Positions 56,554-64,000 of a stretch of DNA of 64,000 nucleotides are shown piece after piece (the stretch's first letter is position 1; each line of letters begins with the position of its first letter). The notes under the pieces are model-generated. The model searched no databases, was not told where the DNA came from, and was given only the letters and a program-made list of their open reading frames with translations. This DNA is from Methylotenera sp. (GTDB lineage: Bacteria; Pseudomonadota; Gammaproteobacteria; Burkholderiales; Methylophilaceae). Location: contig NZ_JAQSDZ010000005.1 of the NCBI RefSeq assembly GCF_029946165.1, positions 62,001 through 126,000 on the forward strand, read 5' to 3'. Position numbers and translations under genes: made by a program.

Positions 56554-58083
56554 TTAAATATTAGAAATCTCAAACTGCCAATTAATCTTCTGCCAAGCGA
56601 TGGTTTCTTCGTCTAATAGATAATAAGATTGCGGAAATTTCTCAGGCCAAGACTTTGGTATGTTTAATTGAATACGGTTTTGACTGTAAAGCAGCTGAAA
56701 CCCCCTTAGATTAGGTATATGGCGAGCATGGCATAAAATAACTGCTAGACGCAAACAGACGAGTTGCATGACAAAAATTCGGTCGGAAAAGTCAATCTCC
56801 AAGCGTTTTAATTTGCCTTTATAACCTAGCGTTAACAAGCTTAAACAGTGCAACTCGCTTTGTGAGAATCCGGCTGGTTCGGTATGTTCGAGTATGTAGG
56901 CCCCATGTAAATTTGCATCAATTGGCGAGACTGCGCATCCGATCTCATGCAGGAGGCCAGCCCAGCGTAATTTTCTGGCGTGCACTTGTTGTTCACCAGG
57001 TGCAAAATGTATATTCTCACTAATTTTTTCAAATAACTTTCCAGCAACCTCTGCCACAGTTTTTGCGTGTCGTTCATCCACATCAAACTTGCGGGCTAAA
57101 CGCTTAACAGATGCATTTCTTAAATCGACCATTTCATTGTCACGTGCAAGCATGTCATACAGCAAACCGTGTCTGAGTGCGCCCTGAGCTACGTTTAACG
57201 TTTCAATTTTTAAGAGATCAAATATACCGATAAGGATAGATAAGCCACCAGCAATGACTGGTTTTCTATCTTCTTTTAAACCTAAAAGTCGTAATTTATC
57301 TACATGCTTAGTGCGGAGTAGTTCATCTTTAAGCCAATATAGACCTTCTTTTGTGACTGTGTTAACTGGTCGTCCATATTGTTCTAATACATCAGCAACC
57401 GCGCCAACAGTGCCAGAGGCACCATAGGCAATATCCCATTGCGCATGGTTAAAGTGTGTGCCTAAGGTGTCAAAAATGGATTCAGCGGCAATTTCTGCGC
57501 GAGTAAAAGCATTTTCGGTGTAGTCACCTGAACCAAAATGTTTGAGTGACCATGCAACCGAACCTACATGTAAGGAGGCTGTGTGTTGTGATGTAAAACC
57601 TTGGCCTAAAATAAACTCAGTAGAGCGGCCGCCAATGTCTATCACCAAACGACGCTCATTCGATTGCGGTAGAAATCTACTAACGCCTTTGTATATGAGG
57701 CGGGCTTCTTCCACGCCAGAAATGACTTCTACATCAAAACCTAGTGCTTTTTTAGCGAGTTTGATAAATACATCGCGATTATTGGCTTCACGCAAAGTCT
57801 GTGTGGCAACAGCACGCACATGAGATGGGTCAAAACCTTGTAAACGCTCGCCAAACCTAGCTAAGCAGCGAATACCACGCTCCATAGATTCTGCCGTTAG
57901 GTTACGGTTTTCATCTAAATCCCCACCTTGCCTGACTGCTTCTTTTAGATATTCTACGCGCTGAATATGACCACTATCTAAGCGACCGATTTCAAGTCTG
58001 AAACTGTTTGAACCTAAATCAATTGCCGCTAGCAAGGTTTTGTCTGCAGGCATCACAGATGAATTATTTAGGTTATTTTGCAT
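56554..58083 (-). CDS. ppx: Exopolyphosphatase / pppGpp phosphohydrolase family protein
   Basis: Splits terminal phosphate from polyphosphate, and in related enzymes from pppGpp. The 509 residues have the ASKHA-fold phosphate loops AAIDLGSNSFRLEIGR and LVIDIGGRSTEFILG and the C-terminal HD-like domain (RWAGLLHEIGCAVSP). The length fits Ppx/GppA with the extra C-terminal domain. With ppk1 and sixA it forms a polyphosphate locus. Confidence 0.93.
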   Translation of the reverse strand: MQNNLNNSSVMPADKTLLAAIDLGSNSFRLEIGRLDSGHIQRVEYLKEAVRQGGDLDENRNLTAESMERGIRCLARFGERLQGFDPSHVRAVATQTLREANNRDVFIKLAKKALGFDVEVISGVEEARLIYKGVSRFLPQSNERRLVIDIGGRSTEFILGQGFTSQHTASLHVGSVAWSLKHFGSGDYTENAFTRAEIAAESIFDTLGTHFNHAQWDIAYGASGTVGAVADVLEQYGRPVNTVTKEGLYWLKDELLRTKHVDKLRLLGLKEDRKPVIAGGLSILIGIFDLLKIETLNVAQGALRHGLLYDMLARDNEMVDLRNASVKRLARKFDVDERHAKTVAEVAGKLFEKISENIHFAPGEQQVHARKLRWAGLLHEIGCAVSPIDANLHGAYILEHTEPAGFSQSELHCLSLLTLGYKGKLKRLEIDFSDRIFVMQLVCLRLAVILCHARHIPNLRGFQLLYSQNRIQLNIPKSWPEKFPQSYYLLDEETIAWQKINWQFEISNI

Positions 58084-58194
58084 TGAGTCGCCAACTTAAA
58101 CTTTAGAGTGTTTTATAAAACAATATTATTGTTTACTTTGTCATTATAGTTTGAAACTTTAATGACATTTCTAAAATAAATATCAGGGATTTGT

Positions 58195-59421
58195 TTATTC
58201 GTTTGTCTTACTAATAGTAGCTTCGGCCGAACCTATACCGAATGTCAGCGTAACATCATCCCCTTGTTGTAACTGTTGGCTTGAACTGATAATCGACCCT
58301 AGTTTGTTTTGCACAAAAGCATAACCTCGAGTTAGCACGGCTTGTGGGTTAAGATGAGTTAAATTCTGACTGACACGTAATAGATTTTGCTGTTTATTTT
58401 TTACTTGTTGATTCATCGCCGTATTCAAACGCAGCCCCATTTGCGCCAGTTGAGATTTCTGCTGCTCAACTTGTTGGGCAGGTGAAATTAGCCTACGAGA
58501 TAGATAATCTAAAGCTTGCGCACGCTGATTCAGTTGATATTGCATCATTCGGTTGAGTTGCTGTTTCAACTGGTTAAGTGCGCCAAGTATGTTTTCTCTG
58601 GAAGGAGTGGCTAACTCGGCTGCGGCGGTTGGCGTTGCGGCGCGTATATCGGCTACAAAATCGCAAATGGTAAAGTCGGTTTCATGACCTACGCCACTAA
58701 TGGTCGGAATCGAGCACTCTGAAATGGCGCGCGCAACAACTTCTTCATTGAATTGCCACAAGTCTTCAATACTACCGCCACCCCTACAAATAATCAGTAC
58801 GTCACACTCAGCGCGCTCATTAGCCAATTGAATGGCATCGGCAATTTGGATTGCTACCCCTTTACCTTGCACAGGCGTGGGGTAAATCACAATCGGAATA
58901 CTTGGCATGCGGCGCTTGAGTGTGGTGAGTACGTCGCGTAATGCCGCTGCGTCAGGAGAAGTTACAATGCCGATTTTTTTAGGATGCGATGGTAGCGGCT
59001 TTTTAAACGAGGCATCAAATAAGCCCTCGTTTTGTAACTTAGCTTTTAGCTTATCAAATGCCTCAAATAGCGCACCTAAACCAGCGCGTTGCAAAAACTC
59101 GATGGTGAGTTGAAAGTCACCGCGTGCTTCGTATAAGGTGACAGTACAGCGAGCTTCAACTTTGTCGCCTTCTTTTGGCACCCAATCTAAATAGCTATTT
59201 CGGCCTTTAAACATCACGCAACGAACCTGTGCGCTGCTGTCTTTAAGTGAGAAATACCAGTGGCCACTCGCAGCGCGCGTTAGGTTAGAAACCTCGCCAG
59301 ATACCCAGAAAAGCGGGAAACTTTGTGTTAATACCTGATTGGCTAAACGATTTAGCTCGCTCACGGTCAAAATTTTCACGTTACGAATTTGCTTTTCATT
59401 CAATAAAGTAGGTTCAGTCAT
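58195..59421 (-). CDS. xseA: Exodeoxyribonuclease VII large subunit
   Basis: Degrades single-stranded DNA from both ends together with the small subunit XseB. The 408 residues have the N-terminal OB-fold (FWVSGEVSNLTRAASGHWYF) and the catalytic core with ICRGGGSIEDLWQFNEE and SGVGHETDFTICDFVADIRA then ATPTAAAE. The helical tail is shorter than in E. coli. No xseB gene is next to it. Confidence 0.96.
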   Translation of the reverse strand: MTEPTLLNEKQIRNVKILTVSELNRLANQVLTQSFPLFWVSGEVSNLTRAASGHWYFSLKDSSAQVRCVMFKGRNSYLDWVPKEGDKVEARCTVTLYEARGDFQLTIEFLQRAGLGALFEAFDKLKAKLQNEGLFDASFKKPLPSHPKKIGIVTSPDAAALRDVLTTLKRRMPSIPIVIYPTPVQGKGVAIQIADAIQLANERAECDVLIICRGGGSIEDLWQFNEEVVARAISECSIPTISGVGHETDFTICDFVADIRAATPTAAAELATPSRENILGALNQLKQQLNRMMQYQLNQRAQALDYLSRRLISPAQQVEQQKSQLAQMGLRLNTAMNQQVKNKQQNLLRVSQNLTHLNPQAVLTRGYAFVQNKLGSIISSSQQLQQGDDVTLTFGIGSAEATISKTNE

Positions 59422-59506
59422 CAGGCGTTATCTATTACAATGTTTATGGTTCAATTATAAGCGACAGCTAACAAAATCGCGCAGCTAAAAACTAAAGGTA
59501 TTCGAA

Positions 59507-60016
59507 ATGAAATGTGAAATGATTAATAAATTGTTTGGTGGTAAACGCGGCTACTTACTTGGCTTTGTGGCTTGTTTCGGGCTGGTTGGGCTAGCCTTAG
59601 CTATTCAAACACACTATCAATTGAATCCTTGTCCCTTGTGCATATCGCAGCGCATGGTGTTTATGGGTTTGGGCGTACTATTTTTAATCGCAGCATTCAT
59701 TAAACCTGCCACTATTCTAGGTAAATTATTGACTTTTTTACAGGTGTTAACTGCGCTAGGTGGCGCTGGTGTGGCCATTAGACATTGGTGGTTACAAGCG
59801 CATCGCGACACTATGATTGCCGATTGCGGTGTTGGTTTCGATTATATGTTCGAAAATTTTCCATTACAAAAAGCATTGAAATTGGTGTTTCGCGGTACAG
59901 GAGATTGTGCCTCAATCGATTGGACTTTTCTTGGCTTGAGCATACCGCAAATGGCACTCATCGCTTTTATTAGCATGGCTGTATATGCCTTGTTTTTGGC
60001 AAAACTAAAGTCTTAG
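59507..60016 (+). CDS. dsbB: Disulfide bond formation protein DsbB
   Basis: Reoxidises DsbA in the periplasm and passes electrons to quinones. The 169 residues have four transmembrane helices, the first redox pair CPLC (LNPCPLCISQRM) and the second pair in MIADCGVGFDYM and GTGDCASIDW. AAAGG about 8 bases before ATG 59507 supports this start; ATG four codons later is an alternative. It is divergent from xseA. Confidence 0.95.
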   Translation: MKCEMINKLFGGKRGYLLGFVACFGLVGLALAIQTHYQLNPCPLCISQRMVFMGLGVLFLIAAFIKPATILGKLLTFLQVLTALGGAGVAIRHWWLQAHRDTMIADCGVGFDYMFENFPLQKALKLVFRGTGDCASIDWTFLGLSIPQMALIAFISMAVYALFLAKLKS

Positions 60017-60068
60017 CCAAGCTAAATAATAAACACAAATAGAACTACATTAAAGAAGCTTAAAGCAA

Positions 60069-60956
60069 ATGTATAAAACATTAGATGATTTTGTCGGTAA
60101 TACCCCCTTAGTTAAATTGCAGCGCATGGCTGGCAAAACCAGCAACACAATTTTACTCAAGCTCGAAGGCAATAACCCTGCTGGCTCAGTTAAAGATAGG
60201 CCAGCATACAGTATGATTACTCGTGCGGAAGCACGCGGCGATATTAAACCTGGCGATACGCTAATTGAAGCGACAAGTGGCAACACTGGCATTGCATTAG
60301 CAATGGTGGCGGCAATGCGTGGTTATAAAATGATATTGGTGATGCCTGAAAATCAAAGTGTAGAGCGTCGTCAAAGTATGAAAGCTTATGGGGCGGAGCT
60401 AATATTAACGCCTAAAGATGGCAGCATGGAACTTGCACGTGATGTTGCGATGAAGTTGGAGGCTGAGGGCGAGGGTATCGTATTAGATCAGTTTGGTAAC
60501 AGTGACAATCCGCTGGCGCATTATGAGACGACAGGTCCAGAAATTTGGCGAGATACTGCAGGCAAGGTGACGCACTTTGTTTCAAGTATGGGCACTACTG
60601 GTACGATTATGGGAACTTCTCGTTATTTAAAAGAGCAGAATCCCAATATTCAAATTATTGGCGTGCAGCCAGAAGAGGGCAGCCAAATTCCTGGAATTCG
60701 TAAATGGCCGGAAGAATACTTACCTAAAATTTACGAGGCAAACCGTGTGGATGAACTGCGCTATGTGAATCAAAAAAATGCCGAAAATATCACCAGAAAG
60801 TTAGCGACTGAAGAGGGCATATTTGCAGGAATATCGAGTGGAGGCGCGCTTTATACAGCGCTGCAGCTTTCTAAAGAACTCGAAGATGCGGTGATAGTCA
60901 CTATTGTTTGCGATAGGGGTGATCGGTATTTGTCTACTGGCGTTTTCCCCGCCTAA
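60069..60956 (+). CDS. cysM: Cysteine synthase B
   Basis: A PLP enzyme making cysteine from O-acetylserine and sulfide or thiosulfate. The 295 residues have the PLP lysine in NPAGSVKDRPAYSM, the substrate loop EATSGNTGIALA, and the glycine-rich SSMGTTGTIMGTSRYL. Length and the RPA after the lysine favour CysM over CysK. It completes the cysteine route started by cysE at 21.9 kb. The YdbH-like gene begins one base after its stop. Confidence 0.96.
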   Translation: MYKTLDDFVGNTPLVKLQRMAGKTSNTILLKLEGNNPAGSVKDRPAYSMITRAEARGDIKPGDTLIEATSGNTGIALAMVAAMRGYKMILVMPENQSVERRQSMKAYGAELILTPKDGSMELARDVAMKLEAEGEGIVLDQFGNSDNPLAHYETTGPEIWRDTAGKVTHFVSSMGTTGTIMGTSRYLKEQNPNIQIIGVQPEEGSQIPGIRKWPEEYLPKIYEANRVDELRYVNQKNAENITRKLATEEGIFAGISSGGALYTALQLSKELEDAVIVTIVCDRGDRYLSTGVFPA

Positions 60957-60957
60957 A

Positions 60958-62751
60958 ATGTTTCTACGGTTAGTTTTTGCGATTGGTTTTTGTTGCAGCT
61001 TGTTTTCTCCGCAAGTTCTAGCGATTAGTGCCATTCAAATTCAAGTTGGCGAAGTGGATGCGCCTGCAGGTAAGCTCAAAAATGCGCAATTTCAGGTGGA
61101 TTTAAAAGGTACGAAGCCGACTCTAATCCTAAAAGCAGAAGTGAAGCCCACCAACGAAAAGGAGTTCATTCCCTTCAATCTGCAATGTGAGCAATTTAAT
61201 ACCGAGAAAATCGGGCGAGTTGATTGCTTGAAAGGCAGTTTTACGGCCAAGCAAGTAAAAGCGCCATTTTCAGTACATTTTGTGAGTTATCCGAATGACT
61301 TTGCAATGGATATAGCTTTTAATGCGGCTAATTTTAGCGATGAATCTGGTTTGCATGCGGGTGAAAACCTCACTGGTCAAATTAAACTTGCGGCAAAAAG
61401 TGTCAACAACATTTGGCAATGGAACGGCCTGATTAGCTGGGATAAAGGCGAATTGTTTTGGCAACCATTTTATTTCGGCAAAGCGGGTAATCGTTTTGAA
61501 GTTAACGGCACTTTCAAACAGCCTATGCTGAATATTGAGAACGCTAGCTTACTGGTGAATGAGGTAGGTAAAATGACCTCAAGCGTGCAAATTAATACCA
61601 AAACTCAAATGGTTGAAGATATTAAAGTCAATGCAAAAGATGTTGATTTTGCCGGGCTCTACGCTATATTCTTGAAACCCATGGCTGAAAAGTCAGTGTT
61701 CGGTAATTTAGAGGTATCTGGCAAAGCCGATTGGCAATTTGAGATTAAGAATTTAGAGCCGAGTAGTTTTGAGCTTAACTTACGCGATGCCAACATTGAT
61801 GATAAAAATGGCAAATTTGCTTTCAAGCATATGAATGCGCATTTGCCATGGGATTACAATAATGCCAAAACCGTGAGTATTGAATATGAAAGCGGAAATT
61901 TGCTCAAAATGCCTTTGGGAGACACCAAGTTAAGCGCGGTAATTAATCGCTACTCATTCACTACACCGCAACTCACCTTGCCAATTTTAGATGGCGCGCT
62001 TAATTTCACAGATTTATCCGCGGCGATGATTGCCGATAATTGGTACTGGCATGTCGGCATGAATGTTTCACCAATATCGATGAGCGCATTTAGCAAAGCG
62101 CTGGGTTGGCCAATCATGCAAGGTAAAATATCAGGCCGCGTGCCGCAAGTGACTTACGCAGGTAAGCAACTAGTGATGGATGGTGCGATGACCTTTAATG
62201 TATTTAATGGCACAATTGGCATGGATAACCTTAAGATTGAAGATCCGCTAGGTGTGGTGCCACGTTTACAAGCTGATTTGCAAATGCGCGATTTAGATTT
62301 AGGTGACTTAACGCGTACATTTAGCTTCGGTAATATTGAAGGTAAGTTAGACGGTGATGTAAAACACATGGTGCTGGAAAATTGGAAACCAGTGCGCTTG
62401 GATGCCTCTATTCAAACCAGCGAAGGCAAACACCTTAAAAAGATTTCACAACGCGCTGTGGAAAACATTACCGCTTTAGGTGGCGAGGGCACCGCAGTTG
62501 CTTTGCAAAGGACATTTTTACGTTTTTTTAAAGAGTTTAATTACGACAAAATTGGTTTAAGCTGCAAATTACGTCAAGATGTCTGCGAAATGGGTGGCGT
62601 TGAGTCAACCGCAACAGGGTATGTGATCGTTAAAGGAAGTGGAATACCTGCAGTGAACGTGAATGGCTTTACACAAAGAATCAGTTTGTCTGATTTGTTA
62701 GGTAGAATAAAACGCATTACTGACGGCAACACCAAAATGGTGGTGGAATAG
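60958..62751 (+). CDS. YdbH-like (AsmA/TamB-related) envelope protein
   Basis: A 597-residue exported protein with an N-terminal signal or anchor (MFLRLVFAIGFCCSLFSPQV) and a long beta-rich body of repeating short strands (e.g. LTLPILDGALNFTDLSAAMI and MTFNVFNGTIGMDNLKIEDP) as in AsmA-like lipid-transfer bridges. The call as YdbH rests on the two following genes, which resemble ynbE and ydbL; in E. coli that trio builds an inner-to-outer membrane phospholipid bridge. It is shorter than E. coli YdbH (about 880 residues). An in-frame start 18 codons upstream overlaps cysM and is less likely. Confidence 0.72.
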   Translation: MFLRLVFAIGFCCSLFSPQVLAISAIQIQVGEVDAPAGKLKNAQFQVDLKGTKPTLILKAEVKPTNEKEFIPFNLQCEQFNTEKIGRVDCLKGSFTAKQVKAPFSVHFVSYPNDFAMDIAFNAANFSDESGLHAGENLTGQIKLAAKSVNNIWQWNGLISWDKGELFWQPFYFGKAGNRFEVNGTFKQPMLNIENASLLVNEVGKMTSSVQINTKTQMVEDIKVNAKDVDFAGLYAIFLKPMAEKSVFGNLEVSGKADWQFEIKNLEPSSFELNLRDANIDDKNGKFAFKHMNAHLPWDYNNAKTVSIEYESGNLLKMPLGDTKLSAVINRYSFTTPQLTLPILDGALNFTDLSAAMIADNWYWHVGMNVSPISMSAFSKALGWPIMQGKISGRVPQVTYAGKQLVMDGAMTFNVFNGTIGMDNLKIEDPLGVVPRLQADLQMRDLDLGDLTRTFSFGNIEGKLDGDVKHMVLENWKPVRLDASIQTSEGKHLKKISQRAVENITALGGEGTAVALQRTFLRFFKEFNYDKIGLSCKLRQDVCEMGGVESTATGYVIVKGSGIPAVNVNGFTQRISLSDLLGRIKRITDGNTKMVVE

Positions 62752-62838
62752 TACTAGCAAAGTGGAGTTGGCAGAGAATGCGCAAATTGAACTTTAGTTT
62801 TACGCAGTCATTAGGTCGCAATTGAATAAGGAATAACA

Positions 62839-63036
62839 ATGAAAAGTAATTTAACCAAAAATCTATGTTTGCTAGCGGTGATTGCTGGCCTATCAGCCTG
62901 CGTGACTATCAACATTTATTTTCCCGCCGCTGCAGCAGAAAAAGCTGCGGATAAAATCATCGACGATGTTTGGCAACTAAAAGATGACGCACAAACATCT
63001 ACCAATAAACCTGTGGATGCACCAGCCGCTAAATAG
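62839..63036 (+). CDS. Small outer-membrane lipoprotein, YnbE-like position
   Basis: A 65-residue lipoprotein: signal peptide with lipobox LSAC (residue 21 Cys), then VTINIYFPAAAAEKAADKII and an Ala/Pro/Asp tail. The VTINIYFPA segment is a beta strand of the kind that YnbE uses to stack with YdbH. Sequence similarity to E. coli YnbE itself is slight, so the call is by size, lipobox and gene order. Confidence 0.7.
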   Translation: MKSNLTKNLCLLAVIAGLSACVTINIYFPAAAAEKAADKIIDDVWQLKDDAQTSTNKPVDAPAAK

Positions 63037-63116
63037 CCAGAGTTTCAACCCGATAGTTTGATTTGAATTAAATCGAACAGATTAAGTTGGAAACGAACGA
63101 TAAAAAAGGAAATAAT

Positions 63117-63536
63117 ATGCAAAAACTTATGAATGTTTTTATAGTGGTGATGACGATGTTTTTAACAATGAGTTTGGCAAATGCAGTGCCAGACTTAGAA
63201 ATGAATACGCCTGCGATTTTGGCGATTAAAAACAGCATGCAAGCGCGCCATAATCAATTGGCGCCGCATTATGCGAGTGGTGCTATCGGGCTAACTAAAG
63301 ATGGTCTAATTGCAGTGCGCGACACCACTGCGGTGCCCCTAAAAGATAGGCAAGGTATCAATGCGCTAGTCGCAGCTGAAAATGCTGATCGCAACGCCTT
63401 ATATAAAGAAATTGCCGCAGGTAACGGTCACCCAGAATGGCGTGGTGATATTCAAGGCACATTTGCAGGTCGCTGGATAGATAAAGCACAAGCTGGCTGG
63501 TACTATCAAAATGATAGTGGCTGGGTCAAAAAATAA
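63117..63536 (+). CDS. YdbL-like DUF1318 periplasmic protein
   Basis: A 139-residue protein with a signal peptide (about 1-24, ending NA) and a DUF1318/YdbL domain: LAPHYASGAIGLTKDGLIAV, then KDRQGINALVAAENADRNAL and the C-terminal RWIDKAQAGWYYQNDSGWVKK. In E. coli YdbL is thought to act as a chaperone for YnbE. ATG 63117 has AAGGA 7 bases upstream; the in-frame ATG ten codons earlier has none and lacks a signal peptide at its N-terminus. Confidence 0.8.
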   Translation: MQKLMNVFIVVMTMFLTMSLANAVPDLEMNTPAILAIKNSMQARHNQLAPHYASGAIGLTKDGLIAVRDTTAVPLKDRQGINALVAAENADRNALYKEIAAGNGHPEWRGDIQGTFAGRWIDKAQAGWYYQNDSGWVKK

Positions 63537-63558
63537 TCACTCAAAAATAATAAACCTC

Positions 63559-63586
63559 AAGGCTGCATAGGCAGCCTTTATTTTTT
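63559..63586 (+). terminator. Rho-independent terminator after the YdbL-like gene
   Basis: AAGGCTGC pairs with GCAGCCTT around ATAG, followed by TATTTTTT. It ends the cysM-ydbH-ynbE-ydbL-like run. Confidence 0.9.
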
Positions 63587-63703
63587 ATACAGAGCTAAAT
63601 TTATAATTGAAGTAAGCTATTAATCTTACGTTGTTTCTGGTTAAGACTTCATTCTTCAAGGCATACACTAAGCTTAACTTTGATAAGTTAAGGGAGTGCA
63701 AAA

Positions 63704-64000
63704 ATGCCAAGTCATTCTTCAAGCATGCCAAGCAATATCTCAAGTAACGTGATTAACTTTCCCTCTTTTGGCAAGCCAATTACCTTAGACGATCAAGGCG
63801 TGTACTACGCAATGAACACGCGAACGCAAACTATCCACAGCATATTTCAATTGGATTATCAGGGTGATGATTGGTATTTATTTCAGTTAGAAAGCACCGA
63901 CAATGAAGATGAGACACGATGGTCACTTTTGATAGGCAATGTGGATTATGTGCTTCATAGTATGGCTTCTGCACAAATTAAGCAGCACTTTTCAAAGCCA
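63704..64000 (+). CDS. Uncharacterised protein, second member of the paralogous pair (3' truncated)
   Basis: ATG 63704, with AAGGGAG 8 bases upstream, opens a frame of 99 codons that runs off the window end. It aligns over its whole length with the unknown protein at 50068-50559: FGKPITLDDQGVYYAMN against YGQPIEPDEQGIYYAIN, DDWYLFQL against QNWYLYQL, and IKQHFSKP against IKHHFDKP. It has an extra Ser-rich N-terminus and a shorter loop before WYL. No family or function recognised. Confidence 0.8.
   Translation, partial: MPSHSSSMPSNISSNVINFPSFGKPITLDDQGVYYAMNTRTQTIHSIFQLDYQGDDWYLFQLESTDNEDETRWSLLIGNVDYVLHSMASAQIKQHFSKP

Overview
The window is a chromosomal segment from a proteobacterium, most likely a betaproteobacterium. 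My best guess is a Methylophilaceae / Methylotenera-type methylotroph. That placement rests on gene order (rpoE-rseABC-mucD ... lepA-lepB-rnc-era-recO-pdxJ-acpS, trmJ-cysE-iscR-isc, prfB with a frameshift followed by lysS), on betaproteobacterial families (Gcr-type 'site-specific recombinase', DUF4845) and on moderately AT-rich composition by eye. No rRNA, tRNA or CRISPR was found, and no diagnostic methanol gene lies in the window, so the family-level assignment is inference.

Layout. 0-7.4 kb: 3' end of glmM, then on the minus strand pstS-pstC-pstA-pstB-phoU and, further up, a DUF47 PhoU-like gene with the phosphate permease pit. 7.5-10.1 kb: ACR3 arsenite efflux pump, ArsC arsenate reductase and an M29-like protein. 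10.2-14.5 kb: prfB (programmed +1 frameshift), lysS and an OprP-like phosphate porin. 14.5-23.5 kb: an IS481-type remnant, then the minus-strand set iscR, a second cysteine desulfurase, iscS, iscU, iscA, hscB, hscA, fdx, preceded by cysE and trmJ. 23.6-31.6 kb: a TIGR03790-like protein, a rhomboid protease, suhB, a Gcr-type membrane protein and mutS. 31.6-36.5 kb: slyD-like and rhlE, then a small accessory patch (intergenic repeats, an orphan lipoprotein, gene debris, a secreted nuclease). 36.5-45 kb: nadB divergent from rpoE-rseA-rseB-rseC-mucD, then a cardiolipin-synthase-like gene and an EEP-family gene. 45-53 kb: lepA-lepB-DUF4845-rnc-era-unknown-recO-pdxJ-acpS-tcdA. 53-59.4 kb: polyphosphate genes ppk, sixA, a KE-repeat protein and ppx, then xseA. 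59.5-64 kb: dsbB, cysM, a YdbH/YnbE/YdbL-like trio and the start of a gene paralogous to the unknown gene between era and recO.

Most of the window is core housekeeping. The most interesting pattern is regulatory. Pho-box-like direct repeats with 11-bp spacing sit about 9-10 bp before plausible -10 elements upstream of pstS, the OprP-like porin and ppk, with a weaker one before ACR3-arsC. This suggests a PhoB regulon linking phosphate import across both membranes, polyphosphate storage and possibly arsenate handling. A 22/25 match to the IscR type-1 operator overlaps the isc promoter. Other notable items are the paralogous unknown family (50.1 and 63.7 kb), the REP-like palindrome that supplies the hscA stop codon, and the orphan immunity-like lipoprotein with adjacent gene debris.
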